From NCBI GenBank assembly GCA_016125355.1, contig WGLX01000022.1:32428-96427 (forward strand): a DNA stretch of 64,000 nt. Reading direction: 5' to 3'. The notes under the pieces are model-generated. The model did no database searches. It saw only the letters and a program-made list of their open reading frames with translations, and had not been told where the DNA came from. Origin of the DNA: Actinomycetales bacterium. Its GTDB lineage: Bacteria; Actinomycetota; Actinomycetes; S36-B12. Every line of letters starts with the position of its first letter. Position 1 is the stretch's first letter. The translations under genes were made by a program, and so were the position numbers. Below are positions 50,558-58,848 of the stretch, piece after piece.

Positions 50558-51502
50558 ATGCCTGAGCAGATCCATTGGCCGGACGTCTCGGTCTATGTCG
50601 CGGGCCACAACGGCCTGGTCGGTTCGGCCATCGTGCGGGCGCTCGAGGAGGCCGGAGTCGGGCGGATCATCGGCTGGCGGTCGAGCGAGCTGGACCTGCG
50701 CGACCGAGACGCGGCTATGACCGCGATCACCGAAGCCAAGCCGGACATCGTCATCGACGCGGCCGCACGGGTCGGCGGCATCATGGCCAACTCCACCTAT
50801 CCCGTGGAGTTCCTCAAGGACAACGTGCTGATCCAGACCAACGTCATGGACGCCGCGCACGCCTGCGATGTCGACCGGCTGCTGTTCCTCGGCTCCTCGT
50901 GCATCTACCCCCGGCACGCCACCCAGCCGATCCGGGAGTCCTCCTTGATGACCGGCCCCTTGGAGCCGACCAACCAGGCCTACGCGATGGCCAAGATCTC
51001 GGGCATCTACTACATCGAGGCCCACCGCGAGGAGTACGGACGGCACTGGATCTCGGCCATGCCGACGAACCTGTACGGGCCGAAGGACAACTTCGATCTC
51101 GAGACCTCCCACGTGCTGCCCGCCTTCATCCGCAGGTTCCATGAGGCCAAGGTCTCCGGGGCGCCGACGGTCACCGTGTGGGGCACTGGCGCCCCCCGGC
51201 GGGAGTTCCTGCACGTCGACGACCTCGCCCAGGCCGCCCTGACCCTGCTGCAGACGTACGACTCACCCGAGACCATCAACGTCGGCTGGGGCGACGACCT
51301 GCCCATCAAGGAGCTGGCCGAGACCGTGGCGGACGTCGTCGGGTTCGAGGGCGACATCGCGTGGGACACGTCCAAGCCGGACGGCATGCCCCGCAAGCTC
51401 CTCGACACCACCCGCATCAACGCGCTGGGCTGGAAGCCGTCCATCACCCTGCGCGACGGCCTGGCCAGCACCTACGCCTGGTACGTCGAGAACGCCGCCT
51501 GA
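50558..51502 (+). CDS. fcl: GDP-L-fucose synthase
   Basis: A 314-residue extended SDR matching the usual length. VAGHNGLVGSAIVRAL binds NADP, AARVGGIMANSTYPVEFL is the diagnostic WcaG/Fcl block, FLGSSCIYPRHATQPI carries the catalytic Ser and Cys, and YAMAKISGI gives Tyr and Lys. TNLYGPKDNFDLETSHVLPA is also typical. It epimerises and reduces GDP-4-keto-6-deoxymannose, the Gmd product, to GDP-L-fucose. It is separated from gmd by 34 kb but is the only copy seen. The two ABM genes follow closely. Confidence 0.93.
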   Translation: MPEQIHWPDVSVYVAGHNGLVGSAIVRALEEAGVGRIIGWRSSELDLRDRDAAMTAITEAKPDIVIDAAARVGGIMANSTYPVEFLKDNVLIQTNVMDAAHACDVDRLLFLGSSCIYPRHATQPIRESSLMTGPLEPTNQAYAMAKISGIYYIEAHREEYGRHWISAMPTNLYGPKDNFDLETSHVLPAFIRRFHEAKVSGAPTVTVWGTGAPRREFLHVDDLAQAALTLLQTYDSPETINVGWGDDLPIKELAETVADVVGFEGDIAWDTSKPDGMPRKLLDTTRINALGWKPSITLRDGLASTYAWYVENAA

Positions 51503-51503
51503 C

Positions 51504-51878
51504 ATGAGCGCCGAGCCGGAGGAGCCCGTCCAGGTCCTGCTGCCCGGCCGCCATTCGATGCTGGTGCGCCTGACCTGCAAGGAGGGCATGCGACCGTCGA
51601 TGCTGGAGATCCTCAACACCTACGCCGATGGTCTCGAGGAGGAGCCCGGCACGGAGATGTTCGTCGTGTCCCTCGATCCCGACGACGTCAACCTGGTCTG
51701 GCTCTTCGAGGTGTTCAAGGACGACGAGGCAGAGGAGGCGCACCGGGCCTCCCAGGGCTTCGCGCAGATGATGGGGACGATGCCCGAGTTCCTGGAGGGA
51801 CCACCGGCTGTGCTGCGCATGGAGCCGCTGCGGATGGTGCTGCAGGAGACGGTGCTCTCCGAGGACTGGGCGTTCTGA
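51504..51878 (+). CDS. ABM-like (antibiotic biosynthesis monooxygenase fold) protein
   Basis: A 124-residue protein. HSMLVRLTCKEGMRPSMLEI at about residues 17-36 and EMFVVSLDPDDVNLVWLFEV at about 50-70 form the two beta-alpha-beta halves of a dimeric ferredoxin-like fold common to ABM and quinol monooxygenase proteins. Such proteins are often small redox or decomposition enzymes, and their in vivo role is usually unknown. It starts 1 bp after the fcl stop and shares one base with the next gene, so translation is coupled. Confidence 0.7.
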   Translation: MSAEPEEPVQVLLPGRHSMLVRLTCKEGMRPSMLEILNTYADGLEEEPGTEMFVVSLDPDDVNLVWLFEVFKDDEAEEAHRASQGFAQMMGTMPEFLEGPPAVLRMEPLRMVLQETVLSEDWAF

Positions 51879-52165
51879 TGGTGCTGGAGGTCGCCCACGT
51901 CACCGTGCTGGCCGGGCACGAGGAGGCTTTCGTCGACGCCCTGAGTGAGGCCGCGGACACCGTCCTGCCCAGCGCCGACGGCTTCGTCGCCTTCTCCGCA
52001 CACGGCTGGTGCGTCGAGCGGCCGAACGTCTATCTCTTCACGATCCAGTGGGCCAGCCTCGAGGCCCACACCGAGGGATTCCGCGGATCGGACCTGTTCA
52101 CCGACTGGCGGGCCCTCATCGGGCCGCACTTCGACGGTCCACCGGCCGTCGAGCACTTCGCCTGA
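51878..52165 (+). CDS. ABM-fold small protein
   Basis: A 95-residue protein, a second dimeric alpha-beta barrel: LEVAHVTVLAGHEEAFVDAL, ADGFVAFSAHGWCVERPNVY, then FTIQWASLEAHTEGFRGSDL. The pattern matches ABM-domain proteins. Its start lies in the TGATG overlap with the preceding ABM gene, suggesting a heteromeric pair or related functions. No link to glycan synthesis can be read. Confidence 0.72.
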   Translation: MVLEVAHVTVLAGHEEAFVDALSEAADTVLPSADGFVAFSAHGWCVERPNVYLFTIQWASLEAHTEGFRGSDLFTDWRALIGPHFDGPPAVEHFA

Positions 52166-52221
52166 GCACTCGCCAGCCCTGTCCGCCGCGGGCGAACGCT
52201 CTTGCCTTGGCACTGATCACT

Positions 52222-52237
52222 TGTAATTATCATTACA
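52222..52237. promoter_or_regulatory. Palindromic operator overlapping the start codon
   Basis: TGTAATTATCATTACA is a perfect inverted repeat (TGTAAT, 4-nt spacer, ATTACA) in otherwise GC-rich DNA, and its last A is the A of ATG 52237. TAATTA within it can serve as -10 for a leaderless transcript, so a bound protein would block both RNA polymerase and ribosome. The encoded protein has an RHH-like C-terminus and is the likely binder. Confidence 0.6.
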
Positions 52238-52737
52238 TGACTACATCAGAGAAGGTCTTCCGCGTCGGCGACTGGCTCGCTGGTCGCCTGCCCGCGGACT
52301 GGTTCACCGACGTCGAGATCGCTATCGATCGCGAGGAGATCACCATCGTGGGGACCATCGCGGTCCCCGACGAGGCGTCCGGGCCGGACGCGCAGTCCGG
52401 TCGCATCGCCCGGTTCCGGGAGGAGACGCGCACAGCCCGGATCGAGATCGCCCGCGAGCTCGAGGGACGCACCGGCCGCAAGGTGGCCTGGGGGGTGCGC
52501 TGCGGGGACACGGAGCAGATGTTCACCCGCCTCTCCGTCCCGGTCATGACGCGGCTGCACCAGCCCCAGCGTCAGGTCCTGGACACGCTCGTGGAGGCCG
52601 GCGTCGCCCGCTCGCGCTCCGACGCGCTCGCGTGGTGCGTCCGGCTCGTCGCCCAGCACGAGGGCGACTGGCTCGCCGAGCTCGACCAGGCCATGGGCGC
52701 CCTTCGGGAGGCGCGCGCCAAGGGACCGTCCGCCTGA
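52237..52737 (+). CDS. Hypothetical protein with ribbon-helix-helix-like C-terminus
   Basis: A 166-residue protein I do not recognise as a named family. The first 95 residues are an alpha/beta region (VEIAIDREEITIVGTIAVPD, ARIEIARELEGRTGRKVAWG). The C-terminal third, LSVPVMTRLHQPQRQVLDTLV followed by GVARSRSDALAWCVRLVAQ, has the strand-helix-helix pattern and SRSDALAW turn typical of RHH/CopG DNA-binding proteins. A palindrome covers its start codon, which suggests autorepression. No toxin gene follows; it is convergent with a flavoprotein gene. Confidence 0.6.
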   Translation: MTTSEKVFRVGDWLAGRLPADWFTDVEIAIDREEITIVGTIAVPDEASGPDAQSGRIARFREETRTARIEIARELEGRTGRKVAWGVRCGDTEQMFTRLSVPVMTRLHQPQRQVLDTLVEAGVARSRSDALAWCVRLVAQHEGDWLAELDQAMGALREARAKGPSA

Positions 52738-52795
52738 CGGGACACCCACCCATGTCGACGGAAGATGGGCCGCGGCCGGACGGGGTTGGGCCCGG

Positions 52796-54064
52796 CTAGC
52801 TGAAGGGCGGGCGCTCGTCGAGGCGCATGCTGATCCGCCCCGAGGTGCGCCACAGTCGGGCGACCACGTCCTCGTCCTCCGGGGTGACCAGGTTGCCCAT
52901 GACCCGCAGCGCCACGGTCATCAGGCCGCGCGACCGCATGCCCCAGGGGCCCAGGGTGGGCAGCAGACCGGGGACGGTCAGGTACCCGGCCAGTCGACGG
53001 GCGATCGAGAACGCCGTACCGTACCGGGTGCGCAGGATGGGCGCCCACTGGCGTGAGAAGTCCAAGGAGGCGTTGGGCACCGTCTCCGAGAGCACCTGGG
53101 CAGCCAGGTGCCCTGTCTCGAGGCCGTAGTCGATGCCTTCGCCGTTCAGCGGGTTCACGCAGCCGGCGGCGTCGCCGACGAGCATCCAGTTGGGGCCGGC
53201 CACGCCGCTGACGGCGCCGCCCATGGGGAGAAGCGCCGACCACGCGCCACGTACGTCGCCCTCGAACTGCCACACCTCGCGCTGCTGCTCGACGTAGTGC
53301 GCGAGCAGCTCGCGCAGGTTCACGTCCGCCGGGCGCTTGTCCGTCGCCAGGGTGCCCACGCCGACGTTGACCTCGCCATCACCGAGGGGGAAGACCCACC
53401 CGTACCCGGACAGCAGCTCATCCTGCGTGCCGCGCAGCTCGAGGTGGGACGAGATCCACGGGTCATCGCTGCGATGCGACTTGATGTACGCCCGAGCGGC
53501 GACCCCGTATGCAGTACTCCGGTGCCACGTGCGGCCCAGCCGACGTCCGAGCTGCGAGCGCGCCCCGTCGGCCACGATGAGCCGCCGGCAGGTGATCTCC
53601 CGCCGCTCAGCACGCGCACCCTGCCCCACGGCGAACGTGACGGCCGCGACCCTCGAACCCTCGAGCCGGACGTCCACCGCCCGATGGCCCTCGATGGGGC
53701 GTGCCCCCACATCGAGCGCCACCTGCCGGATGGCCGCGTCCAGCTCCAGGCGCGGCGCGGCGCCGCCGTTGCGCGGAAGGGAGCCACCCGGCCACGGCAG
53801 GTACAGCTCCTGCCCGAATCCCGCTGCGCGGAGGCCCCAGTTGCGCGCGCGGCCGTCCAGCCAGCCCGACATGCCGAGCTGGTCCAGCTCAGCGATGGCG
53901 CGCGGCGTCAGGCCATCGCCGCAGGCTTTGTCACGAGGGAAGGTCTCGGCGTCGACCAGCGTGACGTCAAGGCCAGCGCGGGCAGCCCACGCCGCCGTCG
54001 AGGACCCGGCTGGGCCGGCTCCCACGACGAGGACGTCGGTGTCGAGGGGGGAAGAAGTCGTCAT
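52796..54064 (-). CDS. Geranylgeranyl reductase family flavoprotein
   Basis: A 422-residue FAD-dependent oxidoreductase. DVLVVGAGPAGSSTAAWAAR binds the ADP part of FAD, FPRDKACGDGLTPRAI is the diagnostic block of this family, and LVGDAAGCVNPLNGEGIDYG is the second FAD motif with the active-site loop. Members reduce isoprenoid chains of menaquinone, chlorophyll precursors or archaeal lipids. A role in menaquinone side-chain saturation is common in actinomycetes and likely here, though not provable. It is 24 bp downstream of the EamA gene and may belong to that operon. Confidence 0.87.
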   Translation of the reverse strand: MTTSSPLDTDVLVVGAGPAGSSTAAWAARAGLDVTLVDAETFPRDKACGDGLTPRAIAELDQLGMSGWLDGRARNWGLRAAGFGQELYLPWPGGSLPRNGGAAPRLELDAAIRQVALDVGARPIEGHRAVDVRLEGSRVAAVTFAVGQGARAERREITCRRLIVADGARSQLGRRLGRTWHRSTAYGVAARAYIKSHRSDDPWISSHLELRGTQDELLSGYGWVFPLGDGEVNVGVGTLATDKRPADVNLRELLAHYVEQQREVWQFEGDVRGAWSALLPMGGAVSGVAGPNWMLVGDAAGCVNPLNGEGIDYGLETGHLAAQVLSETVPNASLDFSRQWAPILRTRYGTAFSIARRLAGYLTVPGLLPTLGPWGMRSRGLMTVALRVMGNLVTPEDEDVVARLWRTSGRISMRLDERPPFS

Positions 54065-54088
54065 GGCGGAGCCATTCTCCCCGACGGA

Positions 54089-54994
54089 TCAGGCTCGTGC
54101 GACACGTGGCAGTCGGATGAGCCCCTGAGCGGTCGCGGCCCCCACGATGACCATGGCCGCACCCACCGGCTCGTACCAGGCGATGCTCTCGCCGAGGAAC
54201 ACCGCGCCGGAGATGACGGCGACCACCGTGATGACGTAGGTCACCGTGCTGGCCGTGGTCGCATCGGAGCGGTGGATCACCACGTAGTTCAGGACGTAGG
54301 CGATCCCGCTGCCGACGATGCCCAGGGCGAGCATCGCGAGGACCACGCCCGACGTGAGCGGAGCGTGCGAGTAGCCGGTGACGGCCGCCACCGGCGCGAT
54401 CTGCAGCGTCCCCATGATCATGAGCCCTGTCGCGAAGGTCATGGACCCCATCCGCTCCTCGCCGGTGGCCAGGTGGCGGCGCACATAGGGGTAGGAGATG
54501 CCGTACCCGGTGACGGCAACGACACCTGCCGCAACGCCCAGCAGCGTGGCCGTCCCCATGCCGTTCCACACGCCGATGACCACGAGGATCCCGCTGAACC
54601 CGATGACCAGCCCGATGATCCGCTGCCGGGTCGGGCGCTCCTCCGGGAAGGCGATCATGACCACGACCAGCGTCATCAAAGGGGTGGTGCCATTGATGAT
54701 GCCGGCGAGCGACGACGAGATGTACTGCTCGCTGAAGGCGAAGAGGACCCAGCCCCCGCTGGTCATCAGCACGGCGGCGATGAACAGCCGCCCCCACAAC
54801 CTCCGCGGCGGCAACGGCGACCGGGTCGCCGCGCTGATGACGAGCATCGTCACCGCACCGAGCGCCAGTCGGGAGAGGACCACCCCCGCGGGAGTCAGCG
54901 ACTGCAGGCCGATCTTGATGAACAGGAACGAGTTTCCCCAGATGAGCGAGAGCAGAAGGTAGGCGGGCAGCCATTTCCGAGGCGCAGTGGTCAC
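54089..54994 (-). CDS. EamA (DMT) family transporter
   Basis: A 301-residue protein with ten predicted membrane segments in two homologous halves, as in drug/metabolite exporters. PAYLLLSLIWGNSFLFIKIGL starts the first EamA repeat, and GEERMGSMTFATGLMIMG lies between the halves. AVFLGESIAWYEPVGAAMVI is the conserved GE motif near the end. Substrate unknown. The GTG start at 54994 overlaps the stop of the AraC-MGMT gene (GTGA). A long antisense frame in this region is an artefact of GC bias. Confidence 0.86.
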   Translation of the reverse strand: MTTAPRKWLPAYLLLSLIWGNSFLFIKIGLQSLTPAGVVLSRLALGAVTMLVISAATRSPLPPRRLWGRLFIAAVLMTSGGWVLFAFSEQYISSSLAGIINGTTPLMTLVVVMIAFPEERPTRQRIIGLVIGFSGILVVIGVWNGMGTATLLGVAAGVVAVTGYGISYPYVRRHLATGEERMGSMTFATGLMIMGTLQIAPVAAVTGYSHAPLTSGVVLAMLALGIVGSGIAYVLNYVVIHRSDATTASTVTYVITVVAVISGAVFLGESIAWYEPVGAAMVIVGAATAQGLIRLPRVARA

Positions 54995-55803
54995 GCGCCC
55001 TCGACCTGGAGGAGCGTCCGCTTGACGGCCAGTCCCCAGCGGTAGCCGGCCAGGCTCCCGTCGGAGCGGACGACGCGATGGCAGGGCACTGCCAGGGCGA
55101 CCTTGTTGGTGGCACACGCCCGGGCCACGGCCCGGACCGACGTCGGACTCCCGATCGTCTCAGCCACCTCAGCGTACGTGCGCGTCTCGCCGGCCGGGAT
55201 GTCCTGCAAGGCGCTCCACACACGGGCCTGGAACGCCGTGCCCTGGACGTCGAGCGGCAGGCTCGGCGCAGCGCGTCCGACAGCGAGGGCGGCCAGCGCG
55301 TCCATCACGTCCGCCATGGCCGCATCGTCGCGCTCCAACATCGCTTGCGGGAACTCACCGGCCACCTGCGCGAGGAGCTCGTCACGGTCGCCGATGCGGA
55401 CGGCGGCCAGCCCACGCGGGGTCGCGACCGCGACGATGTCGCCGATCCCGGTCGCGCGCACCGACCACAGCAGCACCTGCTCGGGAGCTCCTGAGGCGTA
55501 CTCCGAGGGCGTCATGCCCAGTCGGCGTGCGGTCTCCTCGTAGAAGCCGCGCACGGATCCGTAGCCCGCCTCGAAGGCCGCATCAAGGATGGAGTCGGCC
55601 GTTCGCAGGGTCGCGCGGGTCCTCTCCGACCTCAGCGCCTGACCGTACTGACGCGGGCTGATGCCGAGCACGTCGACGAAGTCGCGCTGAAGCTGGCGAG
55701 GACTGCAGGCGGCGCGGGCCGCCAGGTCGTCGACCGGCACCGGGCCACCGGCATCGGTCATGACGTGACAGGCGAGGGACACTCGGACCACGGGACTGGA
55801 CAT
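54991..55803 (-). CDS. AraC-MGMT fusion (Ada-like without the N-terminal zinc domain)
   Basis: A 270-residue protein. Residues 1-105 are an AraC-type HTH (DLAARAACSPRQLQRDFVDV and GFYEETARRLGMTPSEYASG). Residues about 110-268 are the O6-alkylguanine-DNA alkyltransferase: DVQGTAFQARVWSALQDIPAG, RAVARACATNKVALAVPCHRV with the acceptor Cys, and GYRWGLAVKRTLL. Full Ada carries an N-terminal four-Cys methylphosphotriester sensor, and none is present. It repairs alkylated DNA; whether it also controls transcription is open. It heads an operon with the EamA exporter. Confidence 0.87.
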   Translation of the reverse strand: MSSPVVRVSLACHVMTDAGGPVPVDDLAARAACSPRQLQRDFVDVLGISPRQYGQALRSERTRATLRTADSILDAAFEAGYGSVRGFYEETARRLGMTPSEYASGAPEQVLLWSVRATGIGDIVAVATPRGLAAVRIGDRDELLAQVAGEFPQAMLERDDAAMADVMDALAALAVGRAAPSLPLDVQGTAFQARVWSALQDIPAGETRTYAEVAETIGSPTSVRAVARACATNKVALAVPCHRVVRSDGSLAGYRWGLAVKRTLLQVEGA

Positions 55804-55855
55804 GACGTGAACCTACGAATCCGTGCCGCGGTGTGGCACTCCGGTTTGCGACACG

Positions 55856-56677
55856 TCAGATGGGCGGGCTGGACATGACGGTGTTGCGCCCGCGCTCCTT
55901 GGCCATGACCATGGCGCCCTCCGCCCGCTCGAGGACGGAGTCGACGCTCTCACCACGACTGATGAGCGTGACGCCGACGCTCACCGTCTGCACGACCTCA
56001 CCGAAGGGCATCGAGATCGGATCCTCGACCGCCGCGCGGATCTTGTTGGCCACCCGGATCGCGCCCCGCAGGTGATGGACGCCGCGCAGTACGACGAGCA
56101 GTTGGTCATCCTCCAGGCGGGCCACGAGGTCACCTGATCTCAGGGCATCGGAGATGCGGCCGGTCACGACCCGCAGGACCTCGTCCCCCGCCTCTCGGCC
56201 GAAGGTCTGGTTCACGTAGTCGAGGTCGTCGAGGTCGCAGCTGGCGACAGCGATCTCCTTGCCCGTGCGGGGCGTTGCGGACAGCAGCCAGGCCACCTCG
56301 TTGAGCACCTGCTCGCGGTCCGCCTCGACGTCGTTGGCGCCGGGTCGCAGGGTGGGATCCAGCTGATGCGATGTCCGCAGCATCAGCAGCCACCCGCCGC
56401 CCGGTCGCGGGGTCGAGACGACGGAGACCCACTCGGTGCCACCGTCACGGCCGCGCAGTCGGGCCCAGGCCGGGCCGGCCGGGCTGGTGGCCAGGATGCC
56501 GCGAAGGACCTGGATGTCCTCGGCCGCGAAGAGGTCCGTGGCGACCTGCCCGACTCGGATCGAGGGATCCGACGACTCCGCGCAGACACCTTCGGCATCC
56601 ACCACGAGGAATGCATCTGCCGCCTGCGTCGACAGTGCAACGAGCTCAGCGAGTGTGACCTCGAAGGCGTCGTCCAT
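55856..56677 (-). CDS. PAS-like/GGDEF protein with degenerate active site
   Basis: A 273-residue cytoplasmic protein. The first 100 residues look like a PAS-type sensor (DAFLVVDAEGVCAESSDP, VSVVSTPRPGGGWLLMLR). The second half has GGDEF-domain landmarks (VASCDLDDLDYVNQTFG, GDEVLRVVTGRISDALRSGD and a final RAEGAMVMAKERGRN). The active-site loop reads RLEDDQLLVV where active enzymes have RxGGDEF, so di-GMP synthesis is unlikely and GTP or c-di-GMP binding, if any, would be regulatory. ATG 56677 has GGGCGG just upstream; the longer frame is rejected. Confidence 0.8.
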   Translation of the reverse strand: MDDAFEVTLAELVALSTQAADAFLVVDAEGVCAESSDPSIRVGQVATDLFAAEDIQVLRGILATSPAGPAWARLRGRDGGTEWVSVVSTPRPGGGWLLMLRTSHQLDPTLRPGANDVEADREQVLNEVAWLLSATPRTGKEIAVASCDLDDLDYVNQTFGREAGDEVLRVVTGRISDALRSGDLVARLEDDQLLVVLRGVHHLRGAIRVANKIRAAVEDPISMPFGEVVQTVSVGVTLISRGESVDSVLERAEGAMVMAKERGRNTVMSSPPI

Positions 56678-56784
56678 GTCACCGCCCGATCTCGCAGATG
56701 ACGTGCCGACCCGCTCGGTCCGGCGCGTGGGGTGGGCCCACTCTAGGCGAAGCACGGAACCGAGCGTGGGACCCCAACATCGAA

Positions 56785-56790
56785 TAGCCT
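56785..56790 (+). promoter_or_regulatory. -10 box of the META-domain gene
   Basis: TAGCCT, 27 nt before ATG 56817. A GAGAGGGG ribosome-binding site sits between, so this transcript has a short leader. Confidence 0.45.
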
Positions 56791-56816
56791 GAGCGGTGAG
56801 ATCGAGAGGGGATGCC

Positions 56817-57218
56817 ATGAGGATCCGCATGGGCATGGTGATGGGTGCAGCAGTCACGATGGCGGCGACCGCACTGGTCGCCTCCCCGGCGATGGCCGGT
56901 GACGTCGCCGCGCCCAACGGCACGGTCGCCGGCGACTGGAGCACCCGGTCGGCCGGCTTCACACAGACGGTGACCTTCGACAAGAAGGGCAACGTCTACG
57001 GGGACGCCGGCTGCAACCGATTCACGGGCAGCTACCGCGTCCACGGGAACTCCCTCACCATCGGACCGCTGGCATCCACGCTGAAGTTCTGCGAGGGCCG
57101 CATGGACGCCGAGCAGTCCTTCCTCATGACGCTGCAGGACGCCACGACCTACCGGGCGACGACGAAGGTGCTGAAGATCTACTCCCCTGACTCGATGCTC
57201 CGGCTGCGCGCGGCCTAG
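56817..57218 (+). CDS. META domain secreted protein
   Basis: A 133-residue protein with a signal peptide (MGMVMGAAVTMAATALVA, cleavage near AMA). The mature domain matches META/HslJ: GTVAGDWSTRSAGFTQTVTF, YGDAGCNRFTGSYRV with the conserved G-CN-F-G pattern, LASTLKFCEGRMDAEQSFL and DSMLRLR at the end. Members are exported proteins of poorly known function, sometimes linked to stress or antibiotic tolerance. A GAGAGGGG site precedes the ATG. Its stop is 2 bp from the convergent AhpD-like gene. Confidence 0.85.
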   Translation: MRIRMGMVMGAAVTMAATALVASPAMAGDVAAPNGTVAGDWSTRSAGFTQTVTFDKKGNVYGDAGCNRFTGSYRVHGNSLTIGPLASTLKFCEGRMDAEQSFLMTLQDATTYRATTKVLKIYSPDSMLRLRAA

Positions 57219-57220
57219 CG

Positions 57221-57766
57221 TCACTCGGGGCGGCTCGCGGTCATCGAGGCGACCCGGCCGTCGTCGGCGAAGGACAGGTAGGTGTGGCCGGCGCCGTCCT
57301 TGGGCAGGTGGTCCGCCCCGTCCGTGCCGAGCGCGACGTGGATCTTCTGCGTGCTCCACTTGGTGATGTCGACCAGGATCTCGGCGATCTCCGCGTCGGA
57401 GAAGTGGGCATGGACGTCGGCCACGAGGCGGTCGTCCATGTCGGCGGGCCGCCAGATGACCGCGTCGACAAGGCGCAGCGCCACCTTGTGCCGCTCACTC
57501 AACGTGCTGTCCTCGTAGTGGTCGATCTGGTCGGTCATGGCGTCGTCGACGCCCACCGCAACCGCGTCCGCGAGTCGCAGTGTCTGGCAGATGCGGCAGT
57601 CGTGCTGTCGGGCACAGCGCAGGCGGATGAGCTCGGTGGTCGTCGCATCGAGGTGCGGCGAGCGCACGACCGCGTCCTGGTACGCGGCGAGGGCCGAGAC
57701 CAGTTCAGGGTCGCGTCCGGCTGGCCGACCATCCGCGCCCAGGGGGACGCGCGGTGCCCGCGTCAT
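57221..57766 (-). CDS. Carboxymuconolactone decarboxylase/AhpD-like protein
   Basis: A 181-residue protein with the AhpD core: ELIRLRCARQHDCRICQTLRLADA contains the CxxC redox pair, and LSERHKVALRLVDAV the second helical repeat. It is probably a peroxidase-type thiol protein, or a non-catalytic CMD relative. The ATG overlaps the stop of the upstream small gene (ATGA), so the two are coupled. Confidence 0.83.
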   Translation of the reverse strand: MTRAPRVPLGADGRPAGRDPELVSALAAYQDAVVRSPHLDATTTELIRLRCARQHDCRICQTLRLADAVAVGVDDAMTDQIDHYEDSTLSERHKVALRLVDAVIWRPADMDDRLVADVHAHFSDAEIAEILVDITKWSTQKIHVALGTDGADHLPKDGAGHTYLSFADDGRVASMTASRPE

Positions 57767-58116
57767 GACAGGCCGCCCAGGAGCCGCTCGGAAGCGACCC
57801 GGAGGCGCGCCGCAGCCTCGTTCGCATAACTGGCCATCACGAGATCGGCCAACGCGCCGTCGGGCAGCAGGTTGGACGCCCCCTGGACCGTGCTGTCCTG
57901 CAGGGAGGCGACATCGACGAGCATCTGCTCCACGACGGCCTGCACCGCCGCCTGCGTCGGGTTGGCAGGCTCCGGTGGGTTCGGCCCACCGGCCACGTGG
58001 CATTCGATGCAGGCCAACGCCACCTCCAGCAGGCGTGGATCCGTCACCTGCTGCGCGCGTGCCAGCACGACGTCTAGCTGGGCAAGGGCGTCTGGCTGGA
58101 GGTCGCGCAGGGTCAC
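57763..58116 (-). CDS. Hypothetical helical protein
   Basis: A 117-residue, mostly alpha-helical protein rich in Ala and Leu: TLRDLQPDALAQLDVVLARA, LLEVALACIECHVAGGPNPP with two cysteines (CIEC), then ASLQDSTVQGASNLLPDG. The CxxC could bind a metal or be redox active, in keeping with the coupled AhpD-like gene. GTG 58116 is chosen because TACGCT lies 6 nt upstream; an earlier start would overlap the divergent gene. No family recognised. Confidence 0.6.
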   Translation of the reverse strand: MTLRDLQPDALAQLDVVLARAQQVTDPRLLEVALACIECHVAGGPNPPEPANPTQAAVQAVVEQMLVDVASLQDSTVQGASNLLPDGALADLVMASYANEAAARLRVASERLLGGLS

Positions 58117-58122
58117 TGAGGC

Positions 58123-58146
58123 AGCGTAGGCCTGACCTGACAGGAT
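58123..58146. promoter_or_regulatory. Divergent leaderless promoter pair
   Basis: TACGCT on the minus strand (58128 to 58123) is 6 nt before GTG 58116. CAGGAT on the plus strand (58141 to 58146) is 6 nt before GTG 58153; its first base departs from TANNNT, so the plus assignment is weaker. Confidence 0.4.
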
Positions 58147-58152
58147 CGGCAG

Positions 58153-58809
58153 GTGCACCGGCCAGACGTCGTCCTGCTGGACCTCGACGGAACGATCACC
58201 GACTCCATCCCCGGCATCCTGCGCTGCCTACGACTGGCCCTGCCGATCCTCGAGTTGGACCACATCTCCAATGACGAACTGCAGACGTGGCTGGGTCCGC
58301 CCCTGAGGGTCACGGTGCTCGAACGCTACGGACGCACGGAGACGGAGCTCGACGCCTTCGTGCAGGAGTACCGCACCCACTACTTCGGCGGAGGGGAGTA
58401 CGAGTTCGAGGTCTTCCCGGGGATGGCGGATCTCGTCGCGGACATCGGTTCGAGCGAGGTTCCCCTGGTGCTCGCCACCGCGAAGCCGATCGAGTCGGCG
58501 GAGCGCGTGCTGACACGAGCGGGCCTGATCGAGCACTTCGATTTCGTGAGCGGCACGGAGCTCGACCTCGCCCGTCAGGACAAGCCCGCCGTGATCGCCT
58601 ACGGATTGTCGTCGATCGGCCGCTCCATCGACCAGATCGACGCCGTCGTGGTTGGGGACCGCAAGGAGGACGTCCTCGGCGCGCGACACCACGGCCTGCG
58701 GGCCGTCGGCGTGGCCTGGGGCTACGCCGTCCCGGGCGAACTGGAGGCGGTCGGCCCGGACCGGATCGTCACAACGGCCGATGAGCTGCGCTCGGCACTC
58801 GGATTCTGA
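58153..58809 (+). CDS. HAD superfamily phosphatase
   Basis: A 218-residue HAD hydrolase. Motif I is VVLLDLDGTITDS near the N-terminus, LVLATAKPIE is motif II, K in RQDKPAVIAYGL is motif III, and VVGDRKEDVLGARHHG is motif IV; all catalytic residues are intact. A helical cap lies between motifs I and II, as in phosphoglycolate phosphatases. The substrate is unknown. The GTG start is at 58153; it diverges from the small CIEC gene. Confidence 0.85.
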   Translation: MHRPDVVLLDLDGTITDSIPGILRCLRLALPILELDHISNDELQTWLGPPLRVTVLERYGRTETELDAFVQEYRTHYFGGGEYEFEVFPGMADLVADIGSSEVPLVLATAKPIESAERVLTRAGLIEHFDFVSGTELDLARQDKPAVIAYGLSSIGRSIDQIDAVVVGDRKEDVLGARHHGLRAVGVAWGYAVPGELEAVGPDRIVTTADELRSALGF

Positions 58810-58848
58810 GCTGCCTGAAGCCGCCCCGACGTCGCACCCCGGCAGGGA

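Noticed and set aside
53108..55045. 645-codon open frame on the plus strand
   Set aside because: It is antisense to the flavoprotein and EamA genes, with His/Arg/Asp-rich low-complexity composition and no family resemblance.
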